A stretch of DNA of 40,073 nucleotides from JAFALX01 sp036378495 (GTDB lineage Bacteria; Chloroflexota; Dormibacteria; Aeolococcales; Aeolococcaceae), in assembly GCA_036378495.1 (NCBI GenBank), contig DASUWI010000078.1:1-40073 (forward strand), in the 5' to 3' direction. Every line of letters begins with the position of its first letter. Position 1 is the first letter of the stretch. The translations under genes and the position numbers were made by a program. Positions 24,917-32,336 of this stretch are shown in pieces. The notes beneath the pieces were generated by a model. It did not search any database. It was not told where the DNA came from and was given only the letters and a program-made list of their open reading frames with translations.

Positions 24917-25378
24917 GTGGCAGGCGCGATCACGGTCGAACAGGTACGGGGCTTCGTCGCCGAACAGACGCTGGGCGTTGTGGCGACACTCCGCCCAGGC
25001 GGCCGTCCTCACGCGACGCTTGTGGCCATCGCCGTCACCGACCGGTTCGAGCTGGTGTTCGACTGCCTCGGCGGCAGCACCAAGGCCGCCAACGTGCGTC
25101 GCGATCCGCGTGTGGCCGTTGCGATCGGTGGGACGGTGGCGGACGAGCGCACCGTCCAGTGCGAGGGCCTCGCCGACATACCGGAGGGTGCTGAACACGA
25201 GCGTGTCCGCGACGTGTACCTCACCCGCTTTCCCGACGCACGGGAGCGGCTGGAGTGGGACGGCATCACGCACGTGCGGATCACACCGCAGTGGCTGAAG
25301 TGGTGGGACTTCACCGTCACGCCGCCGGTCATCGTCGAGTGGACGCGTGACGACGACGGCGAGCTGCGCGAGGGTTGA
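24917..25378 (+). CDS. PPOX-class flavin- or F420-binding oxidoreductase
   Basis: The 153-residue protein has the split beta-barrel fold of the pyridoxamine 5'-phosphate oxidase superfamily: TLGVVATLRPGGRPHATLVAIAV, then a strand with VFDCLGGSTKAANVRRDPRVAVAIGG, a typical cofactor-phosphate contact region, and VRITPQWLKWWDF near the C terminus. Such proteins bind FMN, F420 or heme; which one cannot be decided. The start is GTG at 24917 with no SD; CATAAT lies 9 bp before it, so the mRNA may be leaderless. It stands alone between the sulfur operon and a vapBC pair. Confidence 0.87.
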   Translation: MAGAITVEQVRGFVAEQTLGVVATLRPGGRPHATLVAIAVTDRFELVFDCLGGSTKAANVRRDPRVAVAIGGTVADERTVQCEGLADIPEGAEHERVRDVYLTRFPDARERLEWDGITHVRITPQWLKWWDFTVTPPVIVEWTRDDDGELREG

Positions 25379-25387
25379 TCGCCGGAC

Positions 25388-25813
25388 TCACGAGAACGGG
25401 ACGAGCACAACGTCGCGGCCGCCTGCGAGCGCTGCGATCCCGCGGTCGAGCGTCGCAAGCCGCGCACCGTGGCGTCGCGCCACGGAGAGGAGGTGAGCAT
25501 CGGTGACCTGGCCATGCGTGCTCATCGGCGCTGATGGCATCGGCCTGCCGACGACGCCGGCCACGTCGTCGAGGAGGAAGCGATGGCCGGCGACCTGGCA
25601 CATTCGATCAAGCATCTCCGCAGCCTCGGCCGGAGTCACGGCATGCGGAATAACGTGCCGGTTCGAGCTGACCCGCACAAAGCCGATCTCGGTGACCGGA
25701 GTGGTGGCCCACAACTCCGCCGCCCGCGTCCGGAACCAGGCCGTCGACGCTTCGTGGTGGACATGGTTGGGCCAGGCGAGGCTGACGAGCAGGTTGACAT
25801 CGAGGAGGTCCGT
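25388..25813 (-). CDS. vapC: PIN-domain ribonuclease toxin (VapC), apparent ACG start
   Basis: The 141-residue toxin is predicted to cleave RNA using four acidic residues: Asp in DLLDVNLLVSLAWPNHVHH, Glu in ATTPVTEIGFVRV, Asp in GQVTDAHLL and Asp in LATLDRGIAAL. The reading frame begins directly after the TAA of the antitoxin gene, and GGAGGAGG lies 5 nt upstream of an ACG codon at 25813 that gives the expected N terminus TDLLDVN. No ATG, GTG or TTG exists in frame until TTG at 25714, which would remove the first catalytic Asp and about 33 residues. ACG is therefore the likely start, or an ATG has mutated or been misread. It forms a two-gene operon with the antitoxin. Confidence 0.82.
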   Translation of the reverse strand, partial: TDLLDVNLLVSLAWPNHVHHEASTAWFRTRAAELWATTPVTEIGFVRVSSNRHVIPHAVTPAEAAEMLDRMCQVAGHRFLLDDVAGVVGRPMPSAPMSTHGQVTDAHLLSVARRHGARLATLDRGIAALAGGRDVVLVPFS

Positions 25814-26038
25814 TTAGACCTCCTCCAGCGCCTTGGCGACGGTCTCATCGGTGATCGGCGCCGTGCCAACCGGCACCTCGAAAACCGGAAAGGGGGAAGC
25901 CTGAGCAATGCGTGCCGGCGGCGAGAGCCCCCGCCGTGCCAGCGAGGAGATGACCGAACCGAGCGAGCGCTGCTCCAACCGGGCGATGGCGCGCGCGGCC
26001 TCCGCCAAGTCGTCGTCAATGTTAATGGTGGTGCGCAT
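25814..26038 (-). CDS. vapB: Ribbon-helix-helix antitoxin (VapB type)
   Basis: The 74-residue protein begins MRTTINIDDDLAEAARAIARLEQRSLGSVISSLARRGL, a ribbon-helix-helix DNA-binding domain, followed by a flexible C terminus (PFPVFEVPVGTAPITDETVAKALEEV) that would wrap the toxin and block its active site. It ends immediately before the toxin reading frame and lies in the same frame, with only the TAA between. Its upstream region holds nested palindromes of CATCA/TGATG, the likely autoregulatory operator. The gene-symbol label is functional, not based on close homology. Confidence 0.88.
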   Translation of the reverse strand: MRTTINIDDDLAEAARAIARLEQRSLGSVISSLARRGLSPPARIAQASPFPVFEVPVGTAPITDETVAKALEEV

Positions 26039-26049
26039 CTCGTCATCAT

Positions 26050-26074
26050 ATCATCAGCATCATGATGCGATGAT
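26050..26074. promoter_or_regulatory. Nested palindrome upstream of vapBC
   Basis: GCATCATGATGC (26057-26068) is a perfect 12-bp palindrome flanked by ATCATC (26050-26055) and GATGAT (26069-26074), 12 bp upstream of the antitoxin ATG. Ribbon-helix-helix antitoxins bind such tandem inverted repeats to repress their own operon. Confidence 0.6.
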
Positions 26075-26145
26075 GCGCTCAGGGCGACCCGCTTCCTCAT
26101 GTAGCATTGCGGTCGGCGCCGCAGACGCCGCCGGATCGGGATTGG

Positions 26146-27732
26146 ATGTACGCGTACAGACCTACGGCTGAGAAGAGCCCAGCTCCTCTTGCCGCAAGCC
26201 TCGGTGAGGCCTGCGAGCGCTGGCCGGAGCGGCCTGCGGTCACGTTCGGTGACACCACGCTCACCTACAAGTCCCTCTGGCGGCAGGTGCTATCGCTCGC
26301 CGGAGCATACGAGCGTCTCGGCATCGGCGCGGGGGACCGGGTGCTCTGCCAGCTTCGCAACTGCCCTGAGCACGTCATCGCCGTCGGCGCGGCCTGGGCG
26401 CGCGGCGGCGTCCACATCGGCGCCGACAACGATCTGACAGGCGCCGAGCTCGCGCGTCTGGTGGAGCGTCTCGGGGCGAAGGCACTCGTCTACCAGCCAC
26501 CGCACGACCGTCCGAGCGATCTCTCGCCGCTGGGCGTGGTGAAGGCCGCGCACCCAGACCTCCACGTGGTCGTTCACGGATGCGATCCGGGCCGGCATCT
26601 CGATCTGGCGACACTGCTGCAGTCGGATCCCGCAACCACTGTGCTGGCATCCGACCCGCTCGAGCCCGCCATCGTGTTTCTCACCTCCGGCACGACCGGT
26701 GAGCCCAAGACGGTGCTGGAGAGCCTTGCTGCGCACTGGGCCAAGATGCAGCTGTTCACCGACGGATTCCAGCCCGCTGCCGAGGATGTTCACCTCCTCT
26801 ACCTGCCGCTGTCGCACGTCTTCGGCTTCCGGCTCGGCCTGCTGACACTGCTGCGTGGCGGGCGTCTCGTGCTGATGGAGCGGTTCTCCCCGGAGCGCGC
26901 GCTGGAGCTCATCGGCCGGGAGCGTGTGACGGTGCTGCCGGCCGTGCCCACCCACCTGCGGTTGCTGCACGAGCGCTTCGACCCCGCTCGTCATGACACC
27001 GCCTCGCTGCGCTGGGTTCTGTCCGCGGCGGCGAACCTGCCCCGGGAGCTGGCGGAGTGGGTGTACGAGACCCTGGATGCGCAAATGATGTTCGTGTACG
27101 GGTGCAGCGAGGGATTCACCACCGTCACGTCGGAGGCCGCCGACATCCTCGCGGGCTCTGTGGGCAGCCGCGTCTTTCAGGGGCCCCCGGGCACCCCGGC
27201 GGACGGGACGGTGCGAGTCGTCGACCCCGACGACGGGACCACCGTTGCCGGCGGCAAGACCGGCGAGATCTGGTACGGGGCGGCGACACCGGTCCGGTAC
27301 TGGGATCTGCCGCCAGTGGCGGTTGACGGGTGGTATCGCACCGGTGACCTCGGCTGCATCGATACGCAGGAGCGCCTGCATGTGACCGGCCGGCTCAAGG
27401 AGCTCATCAATCGCGGGGGCCTGCACGTCTCCACCTCGGAGGTGGAGCTGGCCATGTCGGCGCACCCCGGGATCTCCGACGGTGCCGTCATCCCCGTGCC
27501 CGACCGGGTGCTGGGCGAGGCTGTGTGCGCCTGCGTTGTGCCTGCCGGGGCGGAGGCTCCGGATCTCGGTGAGCTGCGCACGTTTCTCGGTGCGACTCTG
27601 GCTCGGCACAAGCTGCCGGACGAGCTCTGCGTCGTCGAGACGATTCCGCGCACCGACATCGGCAAGGTGGACCGGCGTGCGCTGGCCGGCGAGGTCCTGT
27701 CCGGGCGGCCTCGCCAGCGGCTGCGGCCGTGA
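26146..27732 (+). CDS. AMP-dependent acyl-CoA synthetase/ligase
   Basis: The 528-residue adenylate-forming enzyme activates a carboxylic acid as acyl-AMP and normally transfers it to CoA. It has LTYKSLWRQVLSLAGAYERL, the phosphate-binding loop FLTSGTTGEPKTVL, LPLSHVFGFRLGLLTLLRGG, YGCSEGFTTVTSEA, YRTGDLGCID and GRLKELINRGGLHVSTSEVE, then PRTDIGKVDRRAL with the C-terminal catalytic Lys. The ATG at 26146 is chosen; a TTG 39 bp upstream has no SD. The sequence is closest in style to aromatic or cyclohexane carboxylate-CoA ligases (2,3-dihydroxybenzoate-AMP ligase-like), but the substrate is uncertain. It stands alone, ending at a bidirectional terminator. Confidence 0.9.
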   Translation: MYAYRPTAEKSPAPLAASLGEACERWPERPAVTFGDTTLTYKSLWRQVLSLAGAYERLGIGAGDRVLCQLRNCPEHVIAVGAAWARGGVHIGADNDLTGAELARLVERLGAKALVYQPPHDRPSDLSPLGVVKAAHPDLHVVVHGCDPGRHLDLATLLQSDPATTVLASDPLEPAIVFLTSGTTGEPKTVLESLAAHWAKMQLFTDGFQPAAEDVHLLYLPLSHVFGFRLGLLTLLRGGRLVLMERFSPERALELIGRERVTVLPAVPTHLRLLHERFDPARHDTASLRWVLSAAANLPRELAEWVYETLDAQMMFVYGCSEGFTTVTSEAADILAGSVGSRVFQGPPGTPADGTVRVVDPDDGTTVAGGKTGEIWYGAATPVRYWDLPPVAVDGWYRTGDLGCIDTQERLHVTGRLKELINRGGLHVSTSEVELAMSAHPGISDGAVIPVPDRVLGEAVCACVVPAGAEAPDLGELRTFLGATLARHKLPDELCVVETIPRTDIGKVDRRALAGEVLSGRPRQRLRP

Positions 27733-27766
27733 TGCAACGGTGAGGGAGAGTCTCAGAGACGGCGGA

Positions 27767-27795
27767 AGGCCCCCGGTCCTCTCGGACGGGGGCCT
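27767..27795. terminator. Bidirectional hairpin terminator
   Basis: AGGCCCCCG and CGGGGGCCT form a 9-bp stem around an 11-nt loop between two convergent genes (acyl-CoA ligase and beta-helix protein). The T-run is poor on both sides, so termination could need help. Confidence 0.65.
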
Positions 27796-27830
27796 CTCCT
27801 GCTACCGCGATCGTGCGTCGCGCGCGCGTC

Positions 27831-29114
27831 CTAGTGCACGCACGTCTGGTTGACAGTCGTGAACACGTCTCCGGTCCACGAATTGCTGTCACAGGTCACG
27901 TTGCCGTCGAAACCGTCGTAGCCACCATCCTGCGTCGCGCTGTTGCCGGAGATCGTGTTGTTGACAGATCCGCTGGGCACGTCGATGCCGTCGAAGAGGC
28001 TGTGCTGGATCGTATTGCCCGCCACGGTCGTTCCCGTGAACGGCCCCGGCTGGCACTCATGGGCGGTCGTGCCGTTCCCGAAGGTCACGTCACCGCACTC
28101 AGGATCGCCGACGAAGATCCCGTTGCCCTCGTTGCCATAGACCTGGTTGTTCTGAATTGTGTTGCCCTGGGACACACCGATCACACCGCCTGGGCCTACA
28201 CGCAACACGCTGATACCGTCGGGAGACAGGCCCGCCGTGTCCGTCGCCAGCCCCGTCTCCGCGACGTAGTTGTTCTCGATGACATTGGCGGTGTTCTGCG
28301 GCATCGAGGGAAGGCACCCGGTCGGGCCGGGCGGGCAGTACGCCCAACCGTGGATGGCGATGCCACCGACGCCGCTGCTCACGACCGTGTTGCCTCTCAC
28401 GGTGTTGTCGCTGGCACCGGGACCCTCCACACGGATGCCGATGTCCTGAGCCGGGCTCTGGAATGGCGCGCCGCAGACGCCCGGTTTGCCGTTGGGCTGC
28501 AGGTTGATGACGTTGCTGTTTTCGACGGTGTTGTTGCTCACCGTGTTGTGCGTCGACGCGTCGACAAGCGAGATGCCGGAATACGGCCCGTTGTGCACCA
28601 CGGTGTTGTTGGCGATCGTGTTGTAGGCGGAGTTGTCGGTCGTGATGCCATCACCGAGATTGCAGCTGTTGTTTGCGTTGCCCGTCTTGAGCTGGGTGTT
28701 GACATTGTCGTGCGCGTCGATGTGCGCAACGGTGTTATGGCCACCGCCGAGGATGGCAACGCCCGCGTCGAAGCCGGTCACCGCCCCGTTCACCACAATG
28801 TCGTGGCTCTGGCCGTTGACGAAGATTCCCGCCGTTGTTTGGGGACCGTTGTGCCGCCCCGAGATGGTGAAACCGTTGAGGTTGAGCGTGATGCCGCTCG
28901 CCGCCAGGATGAGCCCGTCACCGTTGCAGGGGCCCAGGTTGGCCTGCAGCGTCGTGCTCGTGGTGATCACATCGCCGCAGCCAAGCGCCGGCGACGCCAC
29001 CGCAGAGCGCATCGTGGCGGCGAGAGCCGTGCCGGCGACGACCACCAACAGCCCCACGCCCACGAGCGCGCGCAGGGGCGCCGGATGCGCGCGCCCATGG
29101 TGAATCCTGAACAT
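27831..29114 (-). CDS. Secreted right-handed parallel beta-helix protein (first of two)
   Basis: The 427-residue protein has an N-terminal signal sequence (basic start, hydrophobic ALVGVGLLVVVAGTALAA) and then a repeated beta-helix built from short asparagine- and glycine-rich rungs such as NTVSNNTVENSNVI, DNTVRGNTVVSSGVGGIAIHG and NTIQNNQVYGNEGNGIFVG, as in NosD/pectate-lyase-like folds. It has ten cysteines, an even number, consistent with disulfides outside the cell. The C terminus CDSNSWTGDVFTTVNQTCVH is shared with its neighbour. The ATG at 29114 has AGGAGG 8 nt upstream. The fold often binds or cleaves polysaccharide, but no catalytic residues could be assigned, so the role is unknown. 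Confidence 0.85.
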   Translation of the reverse strand: MFRIHHGRAHPAPLRALVGVGLLVVVAGTALAATMRSAVASPALGCGDVITTSTTLQANLGPCNGDGLILAASGITLNLNGFTISGRHNGPQTTAGIFVNGQSHDIVVNGAVTGFDAGVAILGGGHNTVAHIDAHDNVNTQLKTGNANNSCNLGDGITTDNSAYNTIANNTVVHNGPYSGISLVDASTHNTVSNNTVENSNVINLQPNGKPGVCGAPFQSPAQDIGIRVEGPGASDNTVRGNTVVSSGVGGIAIHGWAYCPPGPTGCLPSMPQNTANVIENNYVAETGLATDTAGLSPDGISVLRVGPGGVIGVSQGNTIQNNQVYGNEGNGIFVGDPECGDVTFGNGTTAHECQPGPFTGTTVAGNTIQHSLFDGIDVPSGSVNNTISGNSATQDGGYDGFDGNVTCDSNSWTGDVFTTVNQTCVH

Positions 29115-29181
29115 GTGAGAGCCTCCTTCTCGTCTGGACCTGTGCCCGTCCCCACCGCGTACGGCCAAAGAGGTCAACAAG

Positions 29182-29213
29182 GAGGCCCCGGTCCTGTTGA
29201 GGACCGGGGCCTC
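29182..29213 (-). terminator. Strong hairpin terminator between the beta-helix genes
   Basis: A 14-bp perfect stem (arms beginning GAGGCCCCGGTCCT) with a 4-nt loop, followed leftward by a T-rich stretch (TTGTTGACCTCTTT), 55 bp past the stop of the second beta-helix gene. It would end that transcript, so the downstream beta-helix gene may need its own promoter or readthrough. Confidence 0.8.
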
Positions 29214-29267
29214 TGGGGTTCCTAGCCCTTACCGACCCACCGGATCGGGTGGCTCAAATACGGAGGG

Positions 29268-30701
29268 TTAGTGGATGCAGCTCTGGCTCACCGTGCCGAA
29301 CGTGTCGGCGTTCCACGCGTTGCTGTCGCAGGCGGTGTTCACGTCCTCCGCGTCGTAGCCGGTCGTGAACGTCGTGGTGTTGGTGTGATTGCCGGTCGCC
29401 GTGTTCTGGCTGTACGCGTTGTTCGTTGCTCCCAGACCGTCCAGGAAGCCGTCGTGACCGTTGGCCGTGACGGTGTTGCTGGTGATGGTGTCGTTGTTCG
29501 ACCCGAGCTGGAAGTTCCCGTTCGACTCCATCGAGCGGGCAATGAGCTCGACGCCGTTGTTGTAGTTGTTGTGTGCGCTGTTGTTGGTGACGATGTTGAA
29601 GCCTGAGTCACGGCCGCCCAGGTAGATCCCGTCGTTGGCGTTGTTGTAGACGGTGTTGCCGGTGAGGGTCTCGTGATCCGATGTGCAGACGACGCCCGCC
29701 GGACCCTGCTGCAGCAGCGCAATGCCGTTGGACATGTGTGCCGCAAACGGGTCGTTGCCGTCGTCGAATGCCTGGTTGTTCGAGACCGTGTTGTACGAGT
29801 TGTCACCGGTCGGCGGTGGCCCGCCGAAGCTGGGCGACGAGTCGCACACGTGGCTGTGCACCGCGATGCCCTCGAGCATGTTGCCCCAGGAGCTGTTGTT
29901 GTCGACGGTGTTATGCTGCGCCCCGGGACCCTCGATGCGGATACCCTCGTCCTGATCAGGACGGCCCGGCCCCACGATGTTGGCGCCGAAGGGGCCGCAC
30001 GGACCTGGAGTATACGAGGTCGGATTGGCGCTGAGCCCGATCGTGTTGGGCACCGTCTGCCTGCTCGCGGTGTTCTGCGTTACGAGGTTGCCCAACGAGT
30101 TGTCGACCAGCGCGATGCCCGAGAAGGGGCCGTTGTGAGTGGCGACGTTGTTGCTGATGACGTTGTTCGACGAGTTGTCCGTAAGGATGCCATCGCCGAA
30201 GTTGCACGGGTTCTGCTGCGGGTTGCCGTTGCTTCCCGGTACGCCGCCCGTTTCGTCAACGTGCGCGATATTGTCCTGAACGATCAGGCCGTTGACGTTG
30301 TTGTGCCCGCCGCCTTCAACCGCAAGGCCGGCGTCGAATCCCGAGATGCTGCCGTTCTGGCCGTTGACCACGACCTTCTGCACGTTGGCAAGCACGATGC
30401 CCACCTGCTCGTTGGGCGTCGTATTGGTCGTGTCCGACCCGGTGATCTGGTGCCCGGCGACATTGAGCGTGACCCCGCTGTGCGAGATCTGGATGCCTGC
30501 TTGCAACGCCGGACCCGTCCCCGACACCGGGCAGGGTCCGATGTCGTTGGCCACCGTCCACGTGCCGCCGGAAGTGATGTTCTGGCCACACATGGTCACA
30601 AGATGGCTGGCACCGGCGTTGACCGGGATCGCGAAGGCCACGCCGGCGAGCAACGATGCTCCGGCAAGCCCGATTGCGCTCCTCAATAGGCGTTGTCTCA
30701 T
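29268..30701 (-). CDS. Secreted right-handed parallel beta-helix protein (second of two)
   Basis: The 477-residue paralogue of the neighbouring protein has a signal sequence (RSAIGLAGASLLAGVAFAIPVNAGA), then a beta-helix with rungs such as NNVISNNVATHNGPFSGIAL, NTVSNNQAFDDGND and NDTITSNTVTANGHDGFLDG. The shared landmarks are CNFGDGILTDNS versus CNLGDGITTDNS, EGIRIEGPGAQHNTV versus IGIRVEGPGASDNTV, and the end CDSNAWNADTFGTVSQSCIH. It has eight cysteines. The ATG at 30701 has GGAGG 6-7 nt upstream. It is preceded by a long leader and a promoter near 30975-31002. It is likely an extracellular or surface protein; any ligand is unknown. Confidence 0.85.
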   Translation of the reverse strand: MRQRLLRSAIGLAGASLLAGVAFAIPVNAGASHLVTMCGQNITSGGTWTVANDIGPCPVSGTGPALQAGIQISHSGVTLNVAGHQITGSDTTNTTPNEQVGIVLANVQKVVVNGQNGSISGFDAGLAVEGGGHNNVNGLIVQDNIAHVDETGGVPGSNGNPQQNPCNFGDGILTDNSSNNVISNNVATHNGPFSGIALVDNSLGNLVTQNTASRQTVPNTIGLSANPTSYTPGPCGPFGANIVGPGRPDQDEGIRIEGPGAQHNTVDNNSSWGNMLEGIAVHSHVCDSSPSFGGPPPTGDNSYNTVSNNQAFDDGNDPFAAHMSNGIALLQQGPAGVVCTSDHETLTGNTVYNNANDGIYLGGRDSGFNIVTNNSAHNNYNNGVELIARSMESNGNFQLGSNNDTITSNTVTANGHDGFLDGLGATNNAYSQNTATGNHTNTTTFTTGYDAEDVNTACDSNAWNADTFGTVSQSCIH

Positions 30702-30974
30702 GCGTACCTCCACCTGAACTCAGTCGATTTCGTCACCGCGCACGCTGCTGATCATCACCAGCCAGTGTGCGCGTACCCAATTGACCACCTTCCGTGCGCC
30801 GACGCGCCCCCTGATGCTACACAAGCCGCCCCGTCTCCCGGCACCTCCTCCACGTGTTCCCCTGATGCGGGGCACGCGTCGTACGAGCAATCACCACGTC
30901 GAGTCGCGCAGCGGATTCTGAAACGCGCCCCTCTGTCATGACCGCTCGCAGTCGTGAGCCCGCCGAGCCCGGAA

Positions 30975-31002
30975 ATTACCAGGCTTGTCCATGTAATGTC
31001 AA
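30975..31002 (-). promoter_or_regulatory. Promoter of the second beta-helix gene
   Basis: Leftward, a perfect -35 TTGACA (31002-30997) and -10 GGTAAT (30980-30975) are 16 nt apart. The transcript would have a leader of about 265 nt before the ATG at 30701. Confidence 0.5.
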
Positions 31003-31047
31003 CACGACTGCGCATGCGCCTGTCGCGTAACACCAGCCTTCCGTTGA

Positions 31048-31066
31048 TAAGTGTCGATTGCACTTA
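31048..31066. repeat. Palindrome TAAGTG-N7-CACTTA, copy 1
   Basis: Perfect 6-bp arms with a 7-nt spacer (TCGATTG), about 46 bp upstream of the beta-helix -35. The second copy lies 89 bp away centre to centre. Regulator unknown. Confidence 0.65.
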
Positions 31067-31135
31067 GCACTGGAATCAAGACTCGACAGATCGTCTGCTC
31101 CACCGGCGATGTCAGAGACGGCCACGCGCGCTGTT

Positions 31136-31156
31136 CTAAGTGTCCCTGGCACTTAG
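31136..31156. repeat. Palindrome CTAAGTG-N7-CACTTAG, copy 2
   Basis: Perfect 7-bp arms with spacer TCCCTGG. With copy 1 it shares TAAGTGTC....GCACTTAG apart from the middle. It sits on the ABC-transporter side of the divergent region. Confidence 0.7.
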
Positions 31157-31322
31157 TCCACGCCCCCTCACCGCGCAGCGGTGAGCGGGTTCGCAACCGG
31201 CGAACACCGCACGTTCGTCGCAGATGCTTCAAAGGTGGGCCTGTTGCGGCACCGACCTGCGCACCAGCGATCAACCACGCCTCACACACAACGCGTGACC
31301 TGTTGCCGTATCGTGGCCAGCC

Positions 31323-32336
31323 GTGAGCGTGGTCTCGCAGGAGGAGGACGGGGCCCCTGCGCCCGCAGCAGCAGCGGACCGCGTGGGTCCAGGCCCCGAC
31401 GACGACATCTGGACGCACGACCTGCGCAAGGTCTACGGCGACAAGATCGTTGCGGTTGATGCACTCGACCTGACCGTCCGCCGTGGCGAGATCTTCGGCC
31501 TCCTGGGCCCGAACGGCGCCGGCAAGACGACGACCGTCGGCATGCTGACGACGCGCATCGTCCCCACCGCGGGCCGCGCTGTCGTCAACGACGTCGACGT
31601 CGCCGCCGATCCTGCCCGAGCGCGGCAGGCAATCGGCGTCGTGTCGCAGGGCAACACGCTCGACCGGCGGCTGTCCGCGCGTGACAATCTGATCCTTCAC
31701 GGCCGCTACTTCGGAATGAGCGCGCGGGCGGCACGAGCCGCGGCCGACCAGTGGCTCGAGGCATTCCAGCTGTCGCATCGTGCCAAGGCGGAGGTCGAGG
31801 AGCTCTCTGGCGGTATGGCGCGGCGTCTCATGCTGGCGCGGGCGATGCTGCACGGCCCGGCCGTCCTCTTCCTCGACGAGCCCACCGCCGGTCTCGATCC
31901 GCAGAGCCGGGCGGCGCTATGGGACTACATCGGCGAGCTGCACGAGGGCGGCAGGACGGTGCTCCTCACCACGCACTACATCGAGGAGGCCGAGCGGTTC
32001 TGCGATCGCGTCGCGATCATGGACCACGGGGAGATCCTGGCCCTGGACACCCCGATGGGTCTGAAGGGCTCGTTGGGGGCGGGCGTCTCCATAACGCTGC
32101 GCACCGAGGGTGACGCGGAGCGGCTGGCACGGCGCCTACGTGCGCTGGCGGGCGCGAGCGTCTCGGTTGCGGCGGATGGCCGCATCCGGCTGCACGTTGC
32201 CGGCGAGGACAGCGCGATGGTCAAGGTGATCGGCGCCGCCCAGAAGGGCGGGTTCCGGCTCACCGAGATCGCGCAGACCGAGGACAACCTCGAGAGCGTG
32301 TTCATCACGATGACCGGCAGAGGGCTGCGCGAGTGA
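31323..32336 (+). CDS. ABC transporter ATP-binding protein (DrrA/ABC-2 type)
   Basis: The 337-residue nucleotide-binding subunit of an ABC-2 exporter. It has Walker A LLGPNGAGKTTT, a Q-loop in IGVVSQGNTLD, signature ELSGGMARRLMLARAML, Walker B AVLFLDEPTAGLD, D-loop, and the switch His in LLTTHYIEEAERFCDR. The C-terminal extension of about 90 residues (SITLRTEGDAERLARRLRAL and on) is typical of DrrA-like drug or polysaccharide exporters. The first 28 residues are Ala/Pro/Asp-rich. The GTG start at 31323 lacks an SD and could be leaderless. Its stop overlaps the permease start as GTGA. Substrate unknown; export of a surface component is plausible from context. Confidence 0.93.
   Translation: MSVVSQEEDGAPAPAAAADRVGPGPDDDIWTHDLRKVYGDKIVAVDALDLTVRRGEIFGLLGPNGAGKTTTVGMLTTRIVPTAGRAVVNDVDVAADPARARQAIGVVSQGNTLDRRLSARDNLILHGRYFGMSARAARAAADQWLEAFQLSHRAKAEVEELSGGMARRLMLARAMLHGPAVLFLDEPTAGLDPQSRAALWDYIGELHEGGRTVLLTTHYIEEAERFCDRVAIMDHGEILALDTPMGLKGSLGAGVSITLRTEGDAERLARRLRALAGASVSVAADGRIRLHVAGEDSAMVKVIGAAQKGGFRLTEIAQTEDNLESVFITMTGRGLRE

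Larger units (their letters stand above)
30714..31322. other. Regulatory intergenic region between beta-helix protein and ABC transporter
   Basis: 609 bp between divergent genes. It holds the leftward promoter at 30975-31002, two copies of a TAAGTG-N7-CACTTA palindrome, and a possible -10 (TATCGT at 31309-31314) just before the GTG of the ABC ATPase. The stretch 30714-30970 would be a long untranslated leader of the beta-helix gene; reading frames there show no recognisable protein. Confidence 0.65.

Noticed and set aside
24715..24933. Leftward 72-codon frame before the PPOX gene
   Set aside because: No SD, no motif, overlaps the PPOX start and the likely promoter zone; cannot be supported as a gene.
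27813..30689. Long rightward frames opposite the two beta-helix genes and at 33278-34696 opposite the giant surface protein
   Set aside because: Caused by the repeated Asn/Val codons of the real genes; products are Val/Asp/Arg-rich with no signal sequence or domain.
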